Source: Flavobacterium sandaracinum (GTDB taxonomy: Bacteria; Bacteroidota; Bacteroidia; Flavobacteriales; Flavobacteriaceae). Taken from it: DNA of 64,000 nt. The DNA lies in the NCBI RefSeq assembly GCF_004349135.1, contig NZ_SMFN01000017.1, positions 28,867 to 92,866 on the forward strand, read 5' to 3'. Numbering within the stretch: the first letter of the stretch is position 1; each line of letters starts with the position of its first letter. The translations under genes were made by a program, and so were the position numbers. Positions 36,988-45,768 of the stretch are shown here, in pieces. The notes under the pieces are model-generated. The model saw nothing but the letters and a program-made list of their open reading frames with translations, searched no databases and was not told the origin of the DNA.

Positions 36988-38802
36988 TTATGCCAATTTC
37001 AAATCGGGGATTTCAATCTCAAATAATTCTAATTTATAGGAATTAAATTGACTACGAATCTCTTTTTTAGTGCTTTCGAAAAAAGGAGTTGCTGAAAATA
37101 AATTTTCATAATATTCAATTCCTTGCAGCAAATTATTTTTAAACGAATTCCATTTTTTAATTTGTCCCAAAGTGATTTCTTCCGTAACTGCTGATATTTC
37201 ATTTTTCAGATAATCCAAATACATTTTTAACTCTTTCACAAATAGATTTGGTCGATTGGTAACCGTCAATACTGATGCGTTTCCATAAATATGCTGCACC
37301 ATTTTAGAAAGTGAAACTTCTTGATCAAAATAAGCCATATTGGGTCCTGGACAAATAATGACACCTTGCGCCTGACCTTTGATCTTAATGTCATTTTCAA
37401 GATACGAAGCATTAGCTAACCCCACACAAAGGCATGCTTTCTCCGTAATGCTGTTTTTCTTTTTTTCGAAAACTTCAGCAGTTAAAACATCTTTTTGAAG
37501 CAGTAATTCTTCCAGTTTCAAGTCTTGGTATTTTTTAGAAGACGTACAAATTCCCGTGGCATCGTATTCTTTGCTTAACGCCAAAAATCGTTTGGGACAG
37601 GAACTTCCCGCTTTATTATCGTTAATTCGTTTTTGTTTTAGCGTTTCATTCGTAGTTCCTCGTAAGGTGTTAAAAGGAATTCCCAACGGCGAAATATGAC
37701 TTAAATACAGATCATCTTCTTTGGCTCCAGCCAATAAATCTCTGGTGTGTTTATCTACCGAAGTGGCTTCAGGAACCAATAAAAACGGCGAACCCCAACC
37801 CACGGAATCCACATTATAATTTTCCAAAAGAAAATCATGCTCTTCAGCAGTTCCTACGCCGCCTTGAACCGTGATTTTTAAATCCAAAGGTTGTTCTGGA
37901 ACATGCAGTTCTTTTTGTGCCAATGCTTTCACCATTAACTCATGCGCAGATTGAATCAATTGTTCTTTTTTCTGTTTGAATTCTTCTAGAATTGGTCCTA
38001 ACAAATAGCCTTCGGTAGCAAAAGCGTGTCCACCGCAATTCAGTCCGGATTCGATTCGGTATTCCGAAACCCAAAGTCCTTTTTTAGCTAAAAAATTCCC
38101 TTGAATCATCGCCGAGCGAAAGTCGCTCACTTTCAGCGTGATTTTCTTTTTCAGTGCATTATTCGCATCCGGAAAGAAAGCCGAAAAACTTTCGAAATAG
38201 CTGTACAATCTTGGATTCATCCCAGCCGATAAAACAACAGAAGATGCTAATGTACTGTTTACAAACCCACGCAGCGCGGCATGTGCATCATTAAAAATAA
38301 TGGGTAATTGTTCCTCTTTGATAAAATTATCCTTATCCAATTTGGTCATAATATTAACATCAATGTCGCCCGGATAAAGATTTTTCTCCAGATAATTTTT
38401 GATATTATCTTTGAAAGCAAAACCGTCTTCCATCAAATTTTGCAAGCCTGCTTTAATGGCTGATTTGTTGGGCAACATGGCAATGTAATTTTCCAAAGCT
38501 GATTTGCTTTCCGATAATTCCGTTTTGAAATTTTCGAATTTTTCCTTCACGATTTTGTCTACCAAATTCAGATACGAAGTAATGCGTTCTGCGCGGTAAT
38601 CGTGAATTTTTTGTGTAATTTCCTGATAGGGTAAATCGAATTTCTTGCTGTAAAAAGCATTCATTTTTTCGATAAGCTCGTCATCCATAATTGAAATAAC
38701 GGACGATATTCCATATTTAGCTACTCGTATCGGACTATCAATCGTGTAAGCAAGTCCCATCACGGGAATATGGAACGTATGAAGGGGATTATTTTCTGTC
38801 AT
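36988..38802 (-). CDS. Conserved large protein of unknown function
   Basis: A 604-residue soluble protein. The start HIPVMGLAYTIDSPIRVAKYGISSVISIMDDE and a central LKITVQGGVGTAEEHDFLLENYNVDSVGWGSPF resemble TIM-barrel flavoproteins of the nitronate-monooxygenase or glutamate-synthase kind, and GLNCGGHAF holds a Cys. A C-terminal helical region follows. I do not recognise a named family. It has no close neighbours on its strand, so context gives no clue. An FMN enzyme is a weak inference. Confidence 0.6.
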   Translation of the reverse strand: MTENNPLHTFHIPVMGLAYTIDSPIRVAKYGISSVISIMDDELIEKMNAFYSKKFDLPYQEITQKIHDYRAERITSYLNLVDKIVKEKFENFKTELSESKSALENYIAMLPNKSAIKAGLQNLMEDGFAFKDNIKNYLEKNLYPGDIDVNIMTKLDKDNFIKEEQLPIIFNDAHAALRGFVNSTLASSVVLSAGMNPRLYSYFESFSAFFPDANNALKKKITLKVSDFRSAMIQGNFLAKKGLWVSEYRIESGLNCGGHAFATEGYLLGPILEEFKQKKEQLIQSAHELMVKALAQKELHVPEQPLDLKITVQGGVGTAEEHDFLLENYNVDSVGWGSPFLLVPEATSVDKHTRDLLAGAKEDDLYLSHISPLGIPFNTLRGTTNETLKQKRINDNKAGSSCPKRFLALSKEYDATGICTSSKKYQDLKLEELLLQKDVLTAEVFEKKKNSITEKACLCVGLANASYLENDIKIKGQAQGVIICPGPNMAYFDQEVSLSKMVQHIYGNASVLTVTNRPNLFVKELKMYLDYLKNEISAVTEEITLGQIKKWNSFKNNLLQGIEYYENLFSATPFFESTKKEIRSQFNSYKLELFEIEIPDLKLA

Positions 38803-39035
38803 GTTAAAAATGATTTAATAAATAAACCCCAAAATTCGGGAAACTAAACCGTATAAAAACTGATAAATATCATGATTTAGCATTCCTAAAAGTCTCTTTT
38901 CCATACTGCAATTGAAACTGTATACCGCAATGGAGAAATTTATTAAGCTCATAATTCAAACGATAAACTTTTGTTAACGATTAAACTTTTTAGGTACATT
39001 CCTATCTTATAACTATAAAACTTAAAACAATACAA

Positions 39036-39500
39036 ATGAAAAAATTATTTATCGTTGCATTAGTAGTTGTCGGAATGACAAGCTTTGCACAAGAAAGAAA
39101 AGCAAGACCAGAAAGAGCCAAAATGGAGCAAATGACTCCAGAGCAAAGAAACCAATTGCACTTGAAAAAGATGACTTTGGAATTAGAATTGAACGCTTCT
39201 CAACAAAAAGAAATGAGTAAAGTCATTGCTGAACAAACTAATAAAAGAGAAGCCCGAATGGCCGATTGGAAAGCAAACAAAGATTCAGCTAAAAAACAAG
39301 GTACAGCTGACGAACGTTTTGCTAAAAAAAGCCAAATGTTAGACGATCAGATTGTAATGAAAGAGAGAATGAAAAAAATTCTTTCAGCAGACCAGTATAA
39401 AAAATGGGATGACATGAAAGGAAAAAACCACCACCGAATGAATCAAAGAATGGCGCATCATAACGGCAGAAAAGCAGCAAAAATGGGTGATAAAAAATAA
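39036..39500 (+). CDS. Spy/CpxP-like periplasmic helical protein
   Basis: A 154-residue protein with a signal peptide ending SFAQ, then a charged helical region rich in Lys, Glu, Met and Gln (MEQMTPEQRNQLHLKKMTLELELN, LSADQYKKWDDMK). The MTPEQR and LSADQYKKW words are the paired LTxxQ-type repeats of Spy/CpxP-like proteins, which act as periplasmic chaperones or metal/stress sensors. The C-terminal tail is His-rich (HHRMNQRMAHH). It is monocistronic with a terminator behind it. Confidence 0.75.
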   Translation: MKKLFIVALVVVGMTSFAQERKARPERAKMEQMTPEQRNQLHLKKMTLELELNASQQKEMSKVIAEQTNKREARMADWKANKDSAKKQGTADERFAKKSQMLDDQIVMKERMKKILSADQYKKWDDMKGKNHHRMNQRMAHHNGRKAAKMGDKK

Positions 39501-39534
39501 TCCATTTACTTAAACTATTTCATCTTAGTTCATG

Positions 39535-39560
39535 AAAAAGCCCCGATTGGGGCTTTTTTA
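39535..39560 (+). terminator. Terminator of the Spy-like gene
   Basis: AAAAAGCCCC pairs with GGGGCTTTTT, followed by T and A. It lies between the convergent Spy-like gene and hemL and could serve both. Confidence 0.88.
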
Positions 39561-39563
39561 GGT

Positions 39564-40850
39564 TTAAAAGGTTTTCGAAACTTTATCTATCGCTCGAATG
39601 GTAAAATCTAAATCCTCATACGTTAATGCATCGGTAATAAACCAGGTTTCATAGGCTGATGGCGCTATGTAGATTCCTTCCTCCAATAAACCGTGAAAGA
39701 ATTTCTTGAAGGTTTCGTTATCGCCCTTTGCCGCGGTTTGAAAATCTACAACTGGCGTTGCATCAAAATGAACTGAAATCATGGAGCCAATGGTATTGAT
39801 CGTAAATGTAACATTATTTGCTTTCAGCACTTTATCAATTCCTGCAGCCAAATAGGCTGTTTTCTCTTTTAATCTTTGAAAAATAGCACGATCACTATCT
39901 AAAGCCTGTAACATGGCTAATCCTGCAGCCATAGCCAATGGATTTCCTGACAATGTTCCTGCCTGATACACGGGACCTAACGGCGCCAGATAATTCATGA
40001 TTTCGGCACGAGCGCCAAAAGCACCAACAGGCAAACCTCCTCCAATTACTTTTCCGAAACAAACGATATCAGCATTTACATTTAGTAATTCTTGAACTCC
40101 ACCTGCAGCTAACCTGAATCCGGTCATCACCTCATCAAAGATTAATAGAATATCATTGTCAGTACACATTTGGCGCAAGCCCTCTAAAAAGCCTTTGTTT
40201 GGCGGAATACAACCCATATTCCCTGCAACAGGTTCTACGATTATCGCTGCAATTTCATTTTTATTCGCTTCAATTAAAGCCGCTACATTTTCTAAATCGT
40301 TGTATGTTGCCAGCAAAGTATCTTTGGCTGTTCCTGCAGTAACTCCCGGACTGTTAGGTGAACCAAAAGTGATTGCTCCACTTCCCGCTTGAATTAAAAA
40401 AGAATCCGAATGTCCGTGATAACAACCTGCAAATTTTATTATTTTATCTTTTTTAGCAAAACCACGAGCCAATCTTACTGCGCTCATACAAGCTTCTGTT
40501 CCTGAGTTTACAAATCGGATTTTATCGATATTTGAAACCATCGAAACCGCTAAAGCTGCAATTTGCGTTTCCAATTCTGTTGGCATTCCAAACGACGTTC
40601 CTAATTTCGCTTTTTCAATTACGGCTTGAACCACTGGTTCATAAGCATGTCCTAAAATCATAGGTCCCCAAGAATTGATATAGTCTATCAAACGGTTTCC
40701 GTCTTCATCGTACAAATAGGCTCCTTTGGCACTTTTGACAAAAATTGGAGTTCCACCCACCGCTTTAAAAGCTCGTACTGGCGAATTGACACCTCCTGGA
40801 ATTACTTTTTCTGCTTCAGCAAAAAGCTGACTACTTCTTTTGTATACCAT
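39564..40850 (-). CDS. hemL: Glutamate-1-semialdehyde 2,1-aminomutase
   Basis: It makes 5-aminolevulinate for haem from glutamate-1-semialdehyde (C5 pathway). The 428-residue PLP enzyme has [17 protein letters not shown], the FDEVMTGFR block, and the catalytic Lys267 in [12 protein letters not shown]. Length and motifs are normal. The neighbour upstream on the minus strand is the glucosaminidase, 30 bp away, with no other haem gene in the window. Confidence 0.96.
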   Translation of the reverse strand: MVYKRSSQLFAEAEKVIPGGVNSPVRAFKAVGGTPIFVKSAKGAYLYDEDGNRLIDYINSWGPMILGHAYEPVVQAVIEKAKLGTSFGMPTELETQIAALAVSMVSNIDKIRFVNSGTEACMSAVRLARGFAKKDKIIKFAGCYHGHSDSFLIQAGSGAITFGSPNSPGVTAGTAKDTLLATYNDLENVAALIEANKNEIAAIIVEPVAGNMGCIPPNKGFLEGLRQMCTDNDILLIFDEVMTGFRLAAGGVQELLNVNADIVCFGKVIGGGLPVGAFGARAEIMNYLAPLGPVYQAGTLSGNPLAMAAGLAMLQALDSDRAIFQRLKEKTAYLAAGIDKVLKANNVTFTINTIGSMISVHFDATPVVDFQTAAKGDNETFKKFFHGLLEEGIYIAPSAYETWFITDALTYEDLDFTIRAIDKVSKTF

Positions 40851-40880
40851 TTATGAATTATGAATTATAGTTGTTTTTAA

Positions 40881-41792
40881 TTATTTTACCATTAATCGTT
40901 GTCCAATAGAAAGTGTATTGTCCGAAAGATTGTTTTTTTGTTTTAAATCTTCTACGCGTACATCGAATTTTTTAGAAAGCGAATAGAGCGTATCTCCTTT
41001 TTGAACTATGTAGGAAGCCAAACTAGTATTGACAGGATTTCTGGCTTCGATGGTGCGTTCCTCTACCAGCTGTTTTTCATTGAAAACATAATTGACATCC
41101 AAAACCTGATTGTCATACTGATATAAATTGTAGCGCTCGATATAGGAGATTAATTTATCTGGATATTTGGGGTCTGTTGCGTATCCCGCGGTTCGAAGTC
41201 CTCTGGCCCATGCTTTATAATCCCCTTTTGAAAATCCAAAAAGTTTCGCATACCTGCTTCTTCCGGTTAGAAACACAGCGTGATCCTTAAACGATTCCGA
41301 TGGATTATTATATTTTCGAAAACACTCTTGTGCTGCATCATCATCATGTTTGACACTATCTCCGGTCCAACCTACATGACACTTTATACCAAAATGATTG
41401 TTGGCATTCATCGCTAAATCGCCTCTTCCTGCACCCGATTCTAAAATTCCTTGTGCCAATATAATACTTGCTGGGATTCCGTAATTTCGCATATTTCCCA
41501 TTGCCACGTCTTTGTACTGAGAAATATAAACGCGAACAACATCGTTTGTGACTACGGTTCTTGAAGTAGAAACGATTGTTTCTGTATCATTCGTCTTTGG
41601 TTCAGGTTTTACAGGATTTGAGGTGTTTGTTTTTGTCGTATTTGGTCTAATTGCATTTGTTTTTTTGACCGTTCTAACCACCACCGTTTTGGATTTTAAA
41701 GGTGTTTTTTTTGTCGTTACAATAACAGGTTTGGTGGCAGTACAACCTATTAAAGTAAGTAGGGTTAAAAGGAGTAGGATTTTTTTAAACAT
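40881..41792 (-). CDS. Glucosaminidase with LysM domain, lipoprotein
   Basis: A peptidoglycan hydrolase of the FlgJ/Bacteroidetes glucosaminidase type. The 303-residue lipoprotein (Cys17) has a low-complexity Thr/Lys/Val linker, then the glucosaminidase domain (~90-235) with ILAQGILESGAGRGDLAMNANNHFGIKCH, where the Glu is catalytic, and a C-terminal LysM (YIVQKGDTLYSLSKKF...) that binds peptidoglycan. Its start overlaps the stop of the upstream ACC-deaminase-like gene by 8 bp, so the two are coupled. Confidence 0.9.
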   Translation of the reverse strand: MFKKILLLLTLLTLIGCTATKPVIVTTKKTPLKSKTVVVRTVKKTNAIRPNTTKTNTSNPVKPEPKTNDTETIVSTSRTVVTNDVVRVYISQYKDVAMGNMRNYGIPASIILAQGILESGAGRGDLAMNANNHFGIKCHVGWTGDSVKHDDDAAQECFRKYNNPSESFKDHAVFLTGRSRYAKLFGFSKGDYKAWARGLRTAGYATDPKYPDKLISYIERYNLYQYDNQVLDVNYVFNEKQLVEERTIEARNPVNTSLASYIVQKGDTLYSLSKKFDVRVEDLKQKNNLSDNTLSIGQRLMVK

Positions 41793-42681
41793 AGGTATCT
41801 ATTGTTGGTAACTGTTTGTTTTTTAGTTTCATATTCATTCCTTGAATTCCTTGAATTCCTCCAGTGTGGATCATTAAAATTTTTGATTCGGCAGGAAAAT
41901 AATTTTTGTGTATCAAATCTATAACGCCATAAACCATCTTTCCAGTATAAATAGGATCCAAAGGAATTTGGTTTTCAGCATAAAATTGATTTATAAATAA
42001 CACTAGTTCTGCATTTATTTTTCCATATCCACCAAAATGATAGTCTGTTAAAAGCTCCCAATTCTCATTTTGAACAAAATTGAGAATTTCCTCTTTTAAA
42101 AAGTCTCCTTTTAATGCAGGAAAACCTAAAACTTTTTGATGAGGCAAAGCACTATTAATTAATCCAGAAATGGTACCGCCGGTCCCAATGGAACAACAAA
42201 TATAATCAAAATCAGTATCTTCGGGCGTAATTATTTCCTCGCAGCCTTTGATCGCCAGCGCATTTGTTCCGCCTTCTGGAATTAGATAAAAATTGCCGAA
42301 TTTTTGTTTCAAGTTATCAATAAAAGACACTTCACTTTTCAACCGGTATTCTTCCCGAGAAATGAATTCCAATTGCATACCGCAATTTTGGGCAAATAAT
42401 AACGTGGGATTGTCACTGACTTTATGAGCTACTTCCTCTCCCCTAATGATTCCAATAGTTTTGAATCCACGTTCTTTGCCTGCAAAAGCCACTGCAGCAA
42501 TGTGATTAGAAAAAGCACCTCCAAAAGTAAGCAATGTTTGTTGATTATCAGCTTTGGCTTGAAGCAAATTGTATTTGAGCTTTCTAAACTTATTTCCAGA
42601 AACAAAGGGATGTATCAAATCTTCCCTTTTGATTTGCACTGAAATACCGTTCGAAAATGATGTGGTCAACTTTTGATTCAA
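41785..42681 (-). CDS. ACC deaminase/D-cysteine desulfhydrase family PLP enzyme
   Basis: A 298-residue PLP enzyme of fold type II. The GNKFRKL motif at 29-35 carries the PLP Lys; LLTFGGAFSNHIAAVAFAG follows, and CCSIGTGGTISGL is the phosphate-binding loop. In bacteria, members break down D-cysteine or 1-aminocyclopropane-1-carboxylate; sequence alone does not tell which. It shares a transcript with the overlapping glucosaminidase gene and is followed (upstream) by the T9SS gene terminator at 42721. Confidence 0.88.
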   Translation of the reverse strand: MNQKLTTSFSNGISVQIKREDLIHPFVSGNKFRKLKYNLLQAKADNQQTLLTFGGAFSNHIAAVAFAGKERGFKTIGIIRGEEVAHKVSDNPTLLFAQNCGMQLEFISREEYRLKSEVSFIDNLKQKFGNFYLIPEGGTNALAIKGCEEIITPEDTDFDYICCSIGTGGTISGLINSALPHQKVLGFPALKGDFLKEEILNFVQNENWELLTDYHFGGYGKINAELVLFINQFYAENQIPLDPIYTGKMVYGVIDLIHKNYFPAESKILMIHTGGIQGIQGMNMKLKNKQLPTIDTYV

Positions 42682-42720
42682 AGGAATTGCTTTTGATGCA
42701 AAGGTAAAGTTTAAATATAA

Positions 42721-42750
42721 AAAAATGCAACCTCTTCAGATTGCATTTTT
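42721..42750 (-). terminator. Terminator of the T9SS-cargo gene
   Basis: AAAAATGCAA and TTGCATTTTT form a 10-bp stem with a 10-base loop; the minus strand continues in T. It lies 18 bp after the stop of the gene at 42768. Confidence 0.85.
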
Positions 42751-42767
42751 GAATTGTTTTATGATTT

Positions 42768-44600
42768 TTAGTTTTTAATGATCACTTTTTTGCCTACCAC
42801 TCCTTTATCTTTGGCCGCCAACTTAACGATGTAAATACCGTCTCCTAAACCCGAAGTAGAAAATTCATAAGAGGCGTTCACTCCTAAATCTTTTTTGACG
42901 AAAATCAATTTACCCGCTACGTCATACAAACCAAAAGTATCAAGATCCATAAGTAGAGGGTTACTAATCACTACATTTTTAGTTGGATTATTTTGAAAGA
43001 TCACAAAATTTTCTGCTGCCGCTTCATCAACATCCAAAGTACCATTATTTTTAAATGTTATTTCAAACTGCGAGTTATTTTCGCCAGTTGGCAGATCTAA
43101 TTCATGAAAATCATTTTTAATATCATAATATGCATCTTTCACTTTGTCATGCAAATAAACTTCATTTGCGCCTGTGAAGTTCACCATTTCTTTTACTGTA
43201 ATTTTGTAATTGGCTGGTTTGTTGTTTCTAAAACCAATCGCAATTTTTTTGTCAATATCAAAATTTACGGCATTAATAATAAACTCTGAGCCTTCAATTA
43301 CAAAGTAAACATCCGACTGGTCATTATCTCCAGAAGACAGCGCATCCATGGCTCGATCGACCCCATCAGTTGCTTCAGGAATTAATGCTAATGCTAATTG
43401 ACGTACTCCTTGATTGTTCATCAAGGTATTGAATCTTATTTGCGGTGTTGGAGCTACACTTACCGTCGAATAATCAAATCCGGATACTGCCTGCATTGAA
43501 GTCATAAAACTCGTAGTGCTTTTTGCTTTAGCCGTACTTTTTATTTTACTGGAAGAGGCAACAACTGGTGTTTCTTTAACAAACACACGGTAACTATTTT
43601 TCATCTGTACTGTACCGTTTTCATCACCATCAATTAGAAACCCTTGCCCTATAGGAGAAAAACGTCTTTCATATTCTCCTCCAGTTCCACCTTCACTGCC
43701 TTCATTTCCAGAACCATCATACGAATAAAAAGTGGCAGGAACATAAACTCCAGTGCTTCCCAAATCACCAGGAGCAAAAGTGCCATACCCTCCTTTGTAA
43801 TCCGCTATAAAGTGCGAATTCACAGTAGGATCTTGTTCCCAAAAATAAGCAATACCAGTACAATTTGTTTGTTCAATTAAAAAAGCAGATAAATCAATTG
43901 CCGAAGGATACGGATTTCCCGTCAGTGTAAATTGCTCAAATCCAACAGGAATAGTTATTGTTCCATCGTTTGGTTTGCCTCTAAAATCATATCGCTGTTG
44001 GCTTCCCGGATTGTTCTGAACTCCGTTTATTGTAAATACATTAGTCCCTGACGTTCCTTTCATTGTAAATCCTTCTCCAGCATTTAAACTGGAATTAGAT
44101 CCTACCTGAATCCAACTTGAATATTGTGATGCAATTGTTAATTTATTGATCCAAAACGGGGCTATTGCTAAGGGGCTTGCCGTACCGTTATAATTATTCA
44201 TTGGCAACATAGAAGGCTCTTTGAAAGTAATCAAACCATCAATATCCTTAAGTTGCGTCACTCCAAAAGGAGAATTTCCGGCAGTTGCAATAGTGCCTCC
44301 TACTGGCGAACACCAATAATTGTATTGAAAATTATTGGTCGATCCTTTTTGAAAGACGGACAAACTACCCAATCCACTATTTGCTCCATCACCTGTAGAT
44401 CCTTGTAAAAGCTGTGCATTTTCCCTTAAATAAAAAGCACTAGTAGCAGCATTTAACGCTAAATCTTGCCCAATAAAAACAACCTCATTACTGGCAAAAA
44501 CATAGCTATTAGGGCTTACATACATTTGGGCTTTAATGGGGTTTTGAATTAAAAGCACAGTGACAATCATCATTATTTTTTTAAGTAGTTCTCTGTCCAT
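42768..44600 (-). CDS. Secreted protein with T9SS type A sorting domain
   Basis: A 610-residue exported protein, likely cell-surface or secreted. After a signal peptide (MIVTVLLIQNPIKA) it has a long Ser/Gly/Asn-rich region. The final ~80 residues form the type A sorting domain: FVIFQNNPTKNVVISNPL, LYDVAGKLIF and the closing GIYIVKLAAKDKGVVGKKVIIKN. This tail targets it to the type IX secretion system of gliding Bacteroidetes. The body has no recognised enzyme domain; adhesin or matrix roles are possible. Confidence 0.85.
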   Translation of the reverse strand: MDRELLKKIMMIVTVLLIQNPIKAQMYVSPNSYVFASNEVVFIGQDLALNAATSAFYLRENAQLLQGSTGDGANSGLGSLSVFQKGSTNNFQYNYWCSPVGGTIATAGNSPFGVTQLKDIDGLITFKEPSMLPMNNYNGTASPLAIAPFWINKLTIASQYSSWIQVGSNSSLNAGEGFTMKGTSGTNVFTINGVQNNPGSQQRYDFRGKPNDGTITIPVGFEQFTLTGNPYPSAIDLSAFLIEQTNCTGIAYFWEQDPTVNSHFIADYKGGYGTFAPGDLGSTGVYVPATFYSYDGSGNEGSEGGTGGEYERRFSPIGQGFLIDGDENGTVQMKNSYRVFVKETPVVASSSKIKSTAKAKSTTSFMTSMQAVSGFDYSTVSVAPTPQIRFNTLMNNQGVRQLALALIPEATDGVDRAMDALSSGDNDQSDVYFVIEGSEFIINAVNFDIDKKIAIGFRNNKPANYKITVKEMVNFTGANEVYLHDKVKDAYYDIKNDFHELDLPTGENNSQFEITFKNNGTLDVDEAAAENFVIFQNNPTKNVVISNPLLMDLDTFGLYDVAGKLIFVKKDLGVNASYEFSTSGLGDGIYIVKLAAKDKGVVGKKVIIKN

Positions 44601-45037
44601 AACCGTGTCATTTAATTGAGTTAATGCTATTTTTTTTGTTTTTAAATACGATATTCCTTTTAGAATACTACCCCCCTTTCATGTCTAAACAGGAATTCCG
44701 TAGACCTAAAAAACAGATCTGCTTGTGCCTATACTAATTTTGTTTTTGACAATACAAATCCACAATCTCGTATTTTCATCTAAAATTACAAAAAAAAGAC
44801 AATAGCAAACTGCATTAATACCGATAAAAAGTATAAATAATCGTTTAAATACATGTTTTTTAATTTTAAATAATTATTTTCTTATAAAAATAATTTGAAA
44901 AAAATCGGAAATTGTCCAAATACAGACTCGAAAAAAAATGATCAAAAACGACTAAAAATGAGAATTTAAATAGGGGAAACTTTAAATAGAGTGCACTTTA
45001 GAAAAGAGGTGCCAAAAGTATAAAAATAGTACTACAG
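44601..45037. other. AT-rich gap without a gene
   Basis: About 440 bp between the T9SS-cargo gene start and the end of the HEKIH protein gene. No open frame or RNA fold stands out. On the minus strand, TACTTTTG at 45013-45020 fits a -7 element but would leave a leader of about 400 bases. Confidence 0.4.
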
Positions 45038-45379
45038 TTATTTTTTATGCAGTACTACGTACTCTATAAACCGAAAGAAAGATCTTCTAGCCAGATATTG
45101 ATTATTCTTTTCGTTAGCATACGCTTCTCTTTCAAAACTAATGTTTCTGTAGGCGAGATTGGCGCTTTTATATTGGAACAAACGAAAAATATATTCTAAT
45201 AGGTACCAAATAAAGAACGGCACGATTAAAAGTTCTACTTGCTGACGAAGATGGATTTTTTCGTGATTAATCAGAATAGTATCTTTTAAATCTTCCCGAT
45301 ATTTTAACAATACAAACGGAAATAGAGTGACACCGCGATATCCTTTTGGAATTAAATATTTAGCAACAATTAGAAACAT
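45038..45379 (-). CDS. Small membrane protein with HExxH-like motif
   Basis: A 113-residue protein with one or two hydrophobic helices (LLIVPFFIWYLLEYIF). It contains HEKIH at about residues 39-43 and a downstream FEREAYANE, which together look like the zinc-binding HExxH plus third ligand of M48/M56-type peptidases, in a shortened form. I do not recognise the family. It could be a minimal intramembrane metallopeptidase or a degraded BlaR-type domain. It faces away from the DUF5522-hutU genes. Confidence 0.6.
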   Translation of the reverse strand: MFLIVAKYLIPKGYRGVTLFPFVLLKYREDLKDTILINHEKIHLRQQVELLIVPFFIWYLLEYIFRLFQYKSANLAYRNISFEREAYANEKNNQYLARRSFFRFIEYVVLHKK

Positions 45380-45502
45380 TCGCTATAAAATTTATAAATT
45401 TGTATTGATAAAGGCGTATCCTTTAATAAAAAACGCAATCGTTTGAGAGATGCGGTTAATTGAAAAAATAGGTTCTACGCACACCACAGAACAATCCCAA
45501 TT

Positions 45503-45691
45503 ATGATTGAACAAAGTAAGGAAAATAAAATGACAGAAGGGGAAGATTTCTATTACACTCCGGAAGGATACAAATGTTTTACTGAAAAGCACCATTTAAA
45601 AAGGGGGTATTGCTGTAAAAGCGGTTGTAGACATTGTCCGTATGCAAGCCCCCTAACCCCCAAAGGGGGGAAAAGAAGAGACTATGAATAA
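45503..45691 (+). CDS. DUF5522 protein
   Basis: A 62-residue Cys-rich protein: FYYTPEGYKCFTEKHHLKRGYCCKSGCRHCPY is the DUF5522 family, with four clustered Cys (CCKSGCRHC) that suggest zinc or iron-sulfur binding. Residues 48-56 (ASPLTPKGG) come from a G/C repeat and look inserted. A second start at residue 10 (45530), behind GGAAAA, is possible. It is 17 bp upstream of hutU. The function is unknown. Confidence 0.8.
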   Translation: MIEQSKENKMTEGEDFYYTPEGYKCFTEKHHLKRGYCCKSGCRHCPYASPLTPKGGKRRDYE

Positions 45692-45768
45692 TAAAAGCTC
45701 GTACTAATATGAATAATTCACCCCAAATAGCTCCTAGTATAATTCCCCCTTCGGGGGTTAGGGGGCTT
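45646..45768. repeat. Inverted G/C repeat pair spanning the DUF5522-hutU junction
   Basis: AAGCCCCCTAACCCCCAAAGGGGGG at 45646-45670 and, reversed, CCCCCTTCGGGGGTTAGGGGGCTT at 45745-45768 are near-perfect inverted copies 74 bp apart. The left copy encodes DUF5522 residues 48-56 and the right copy HutU residues 13-20. The pair looks like a small mobile element with terminal inverted repeats, or two separate palindromes that landed head to head. Confidence 0.8.

Noticed and set aside
45000..45020. Sigma-54 promoter (TTTGGCAC on the minus strand)
   Set aside because: The -12 half (TTGC) is missing; only TGGCAC matches.
45392..45595. 67-residue minus-strand ORF
   Set aside because: It overlaps DUF5522, a recognised family, on the other strand and has no motifs of its own.
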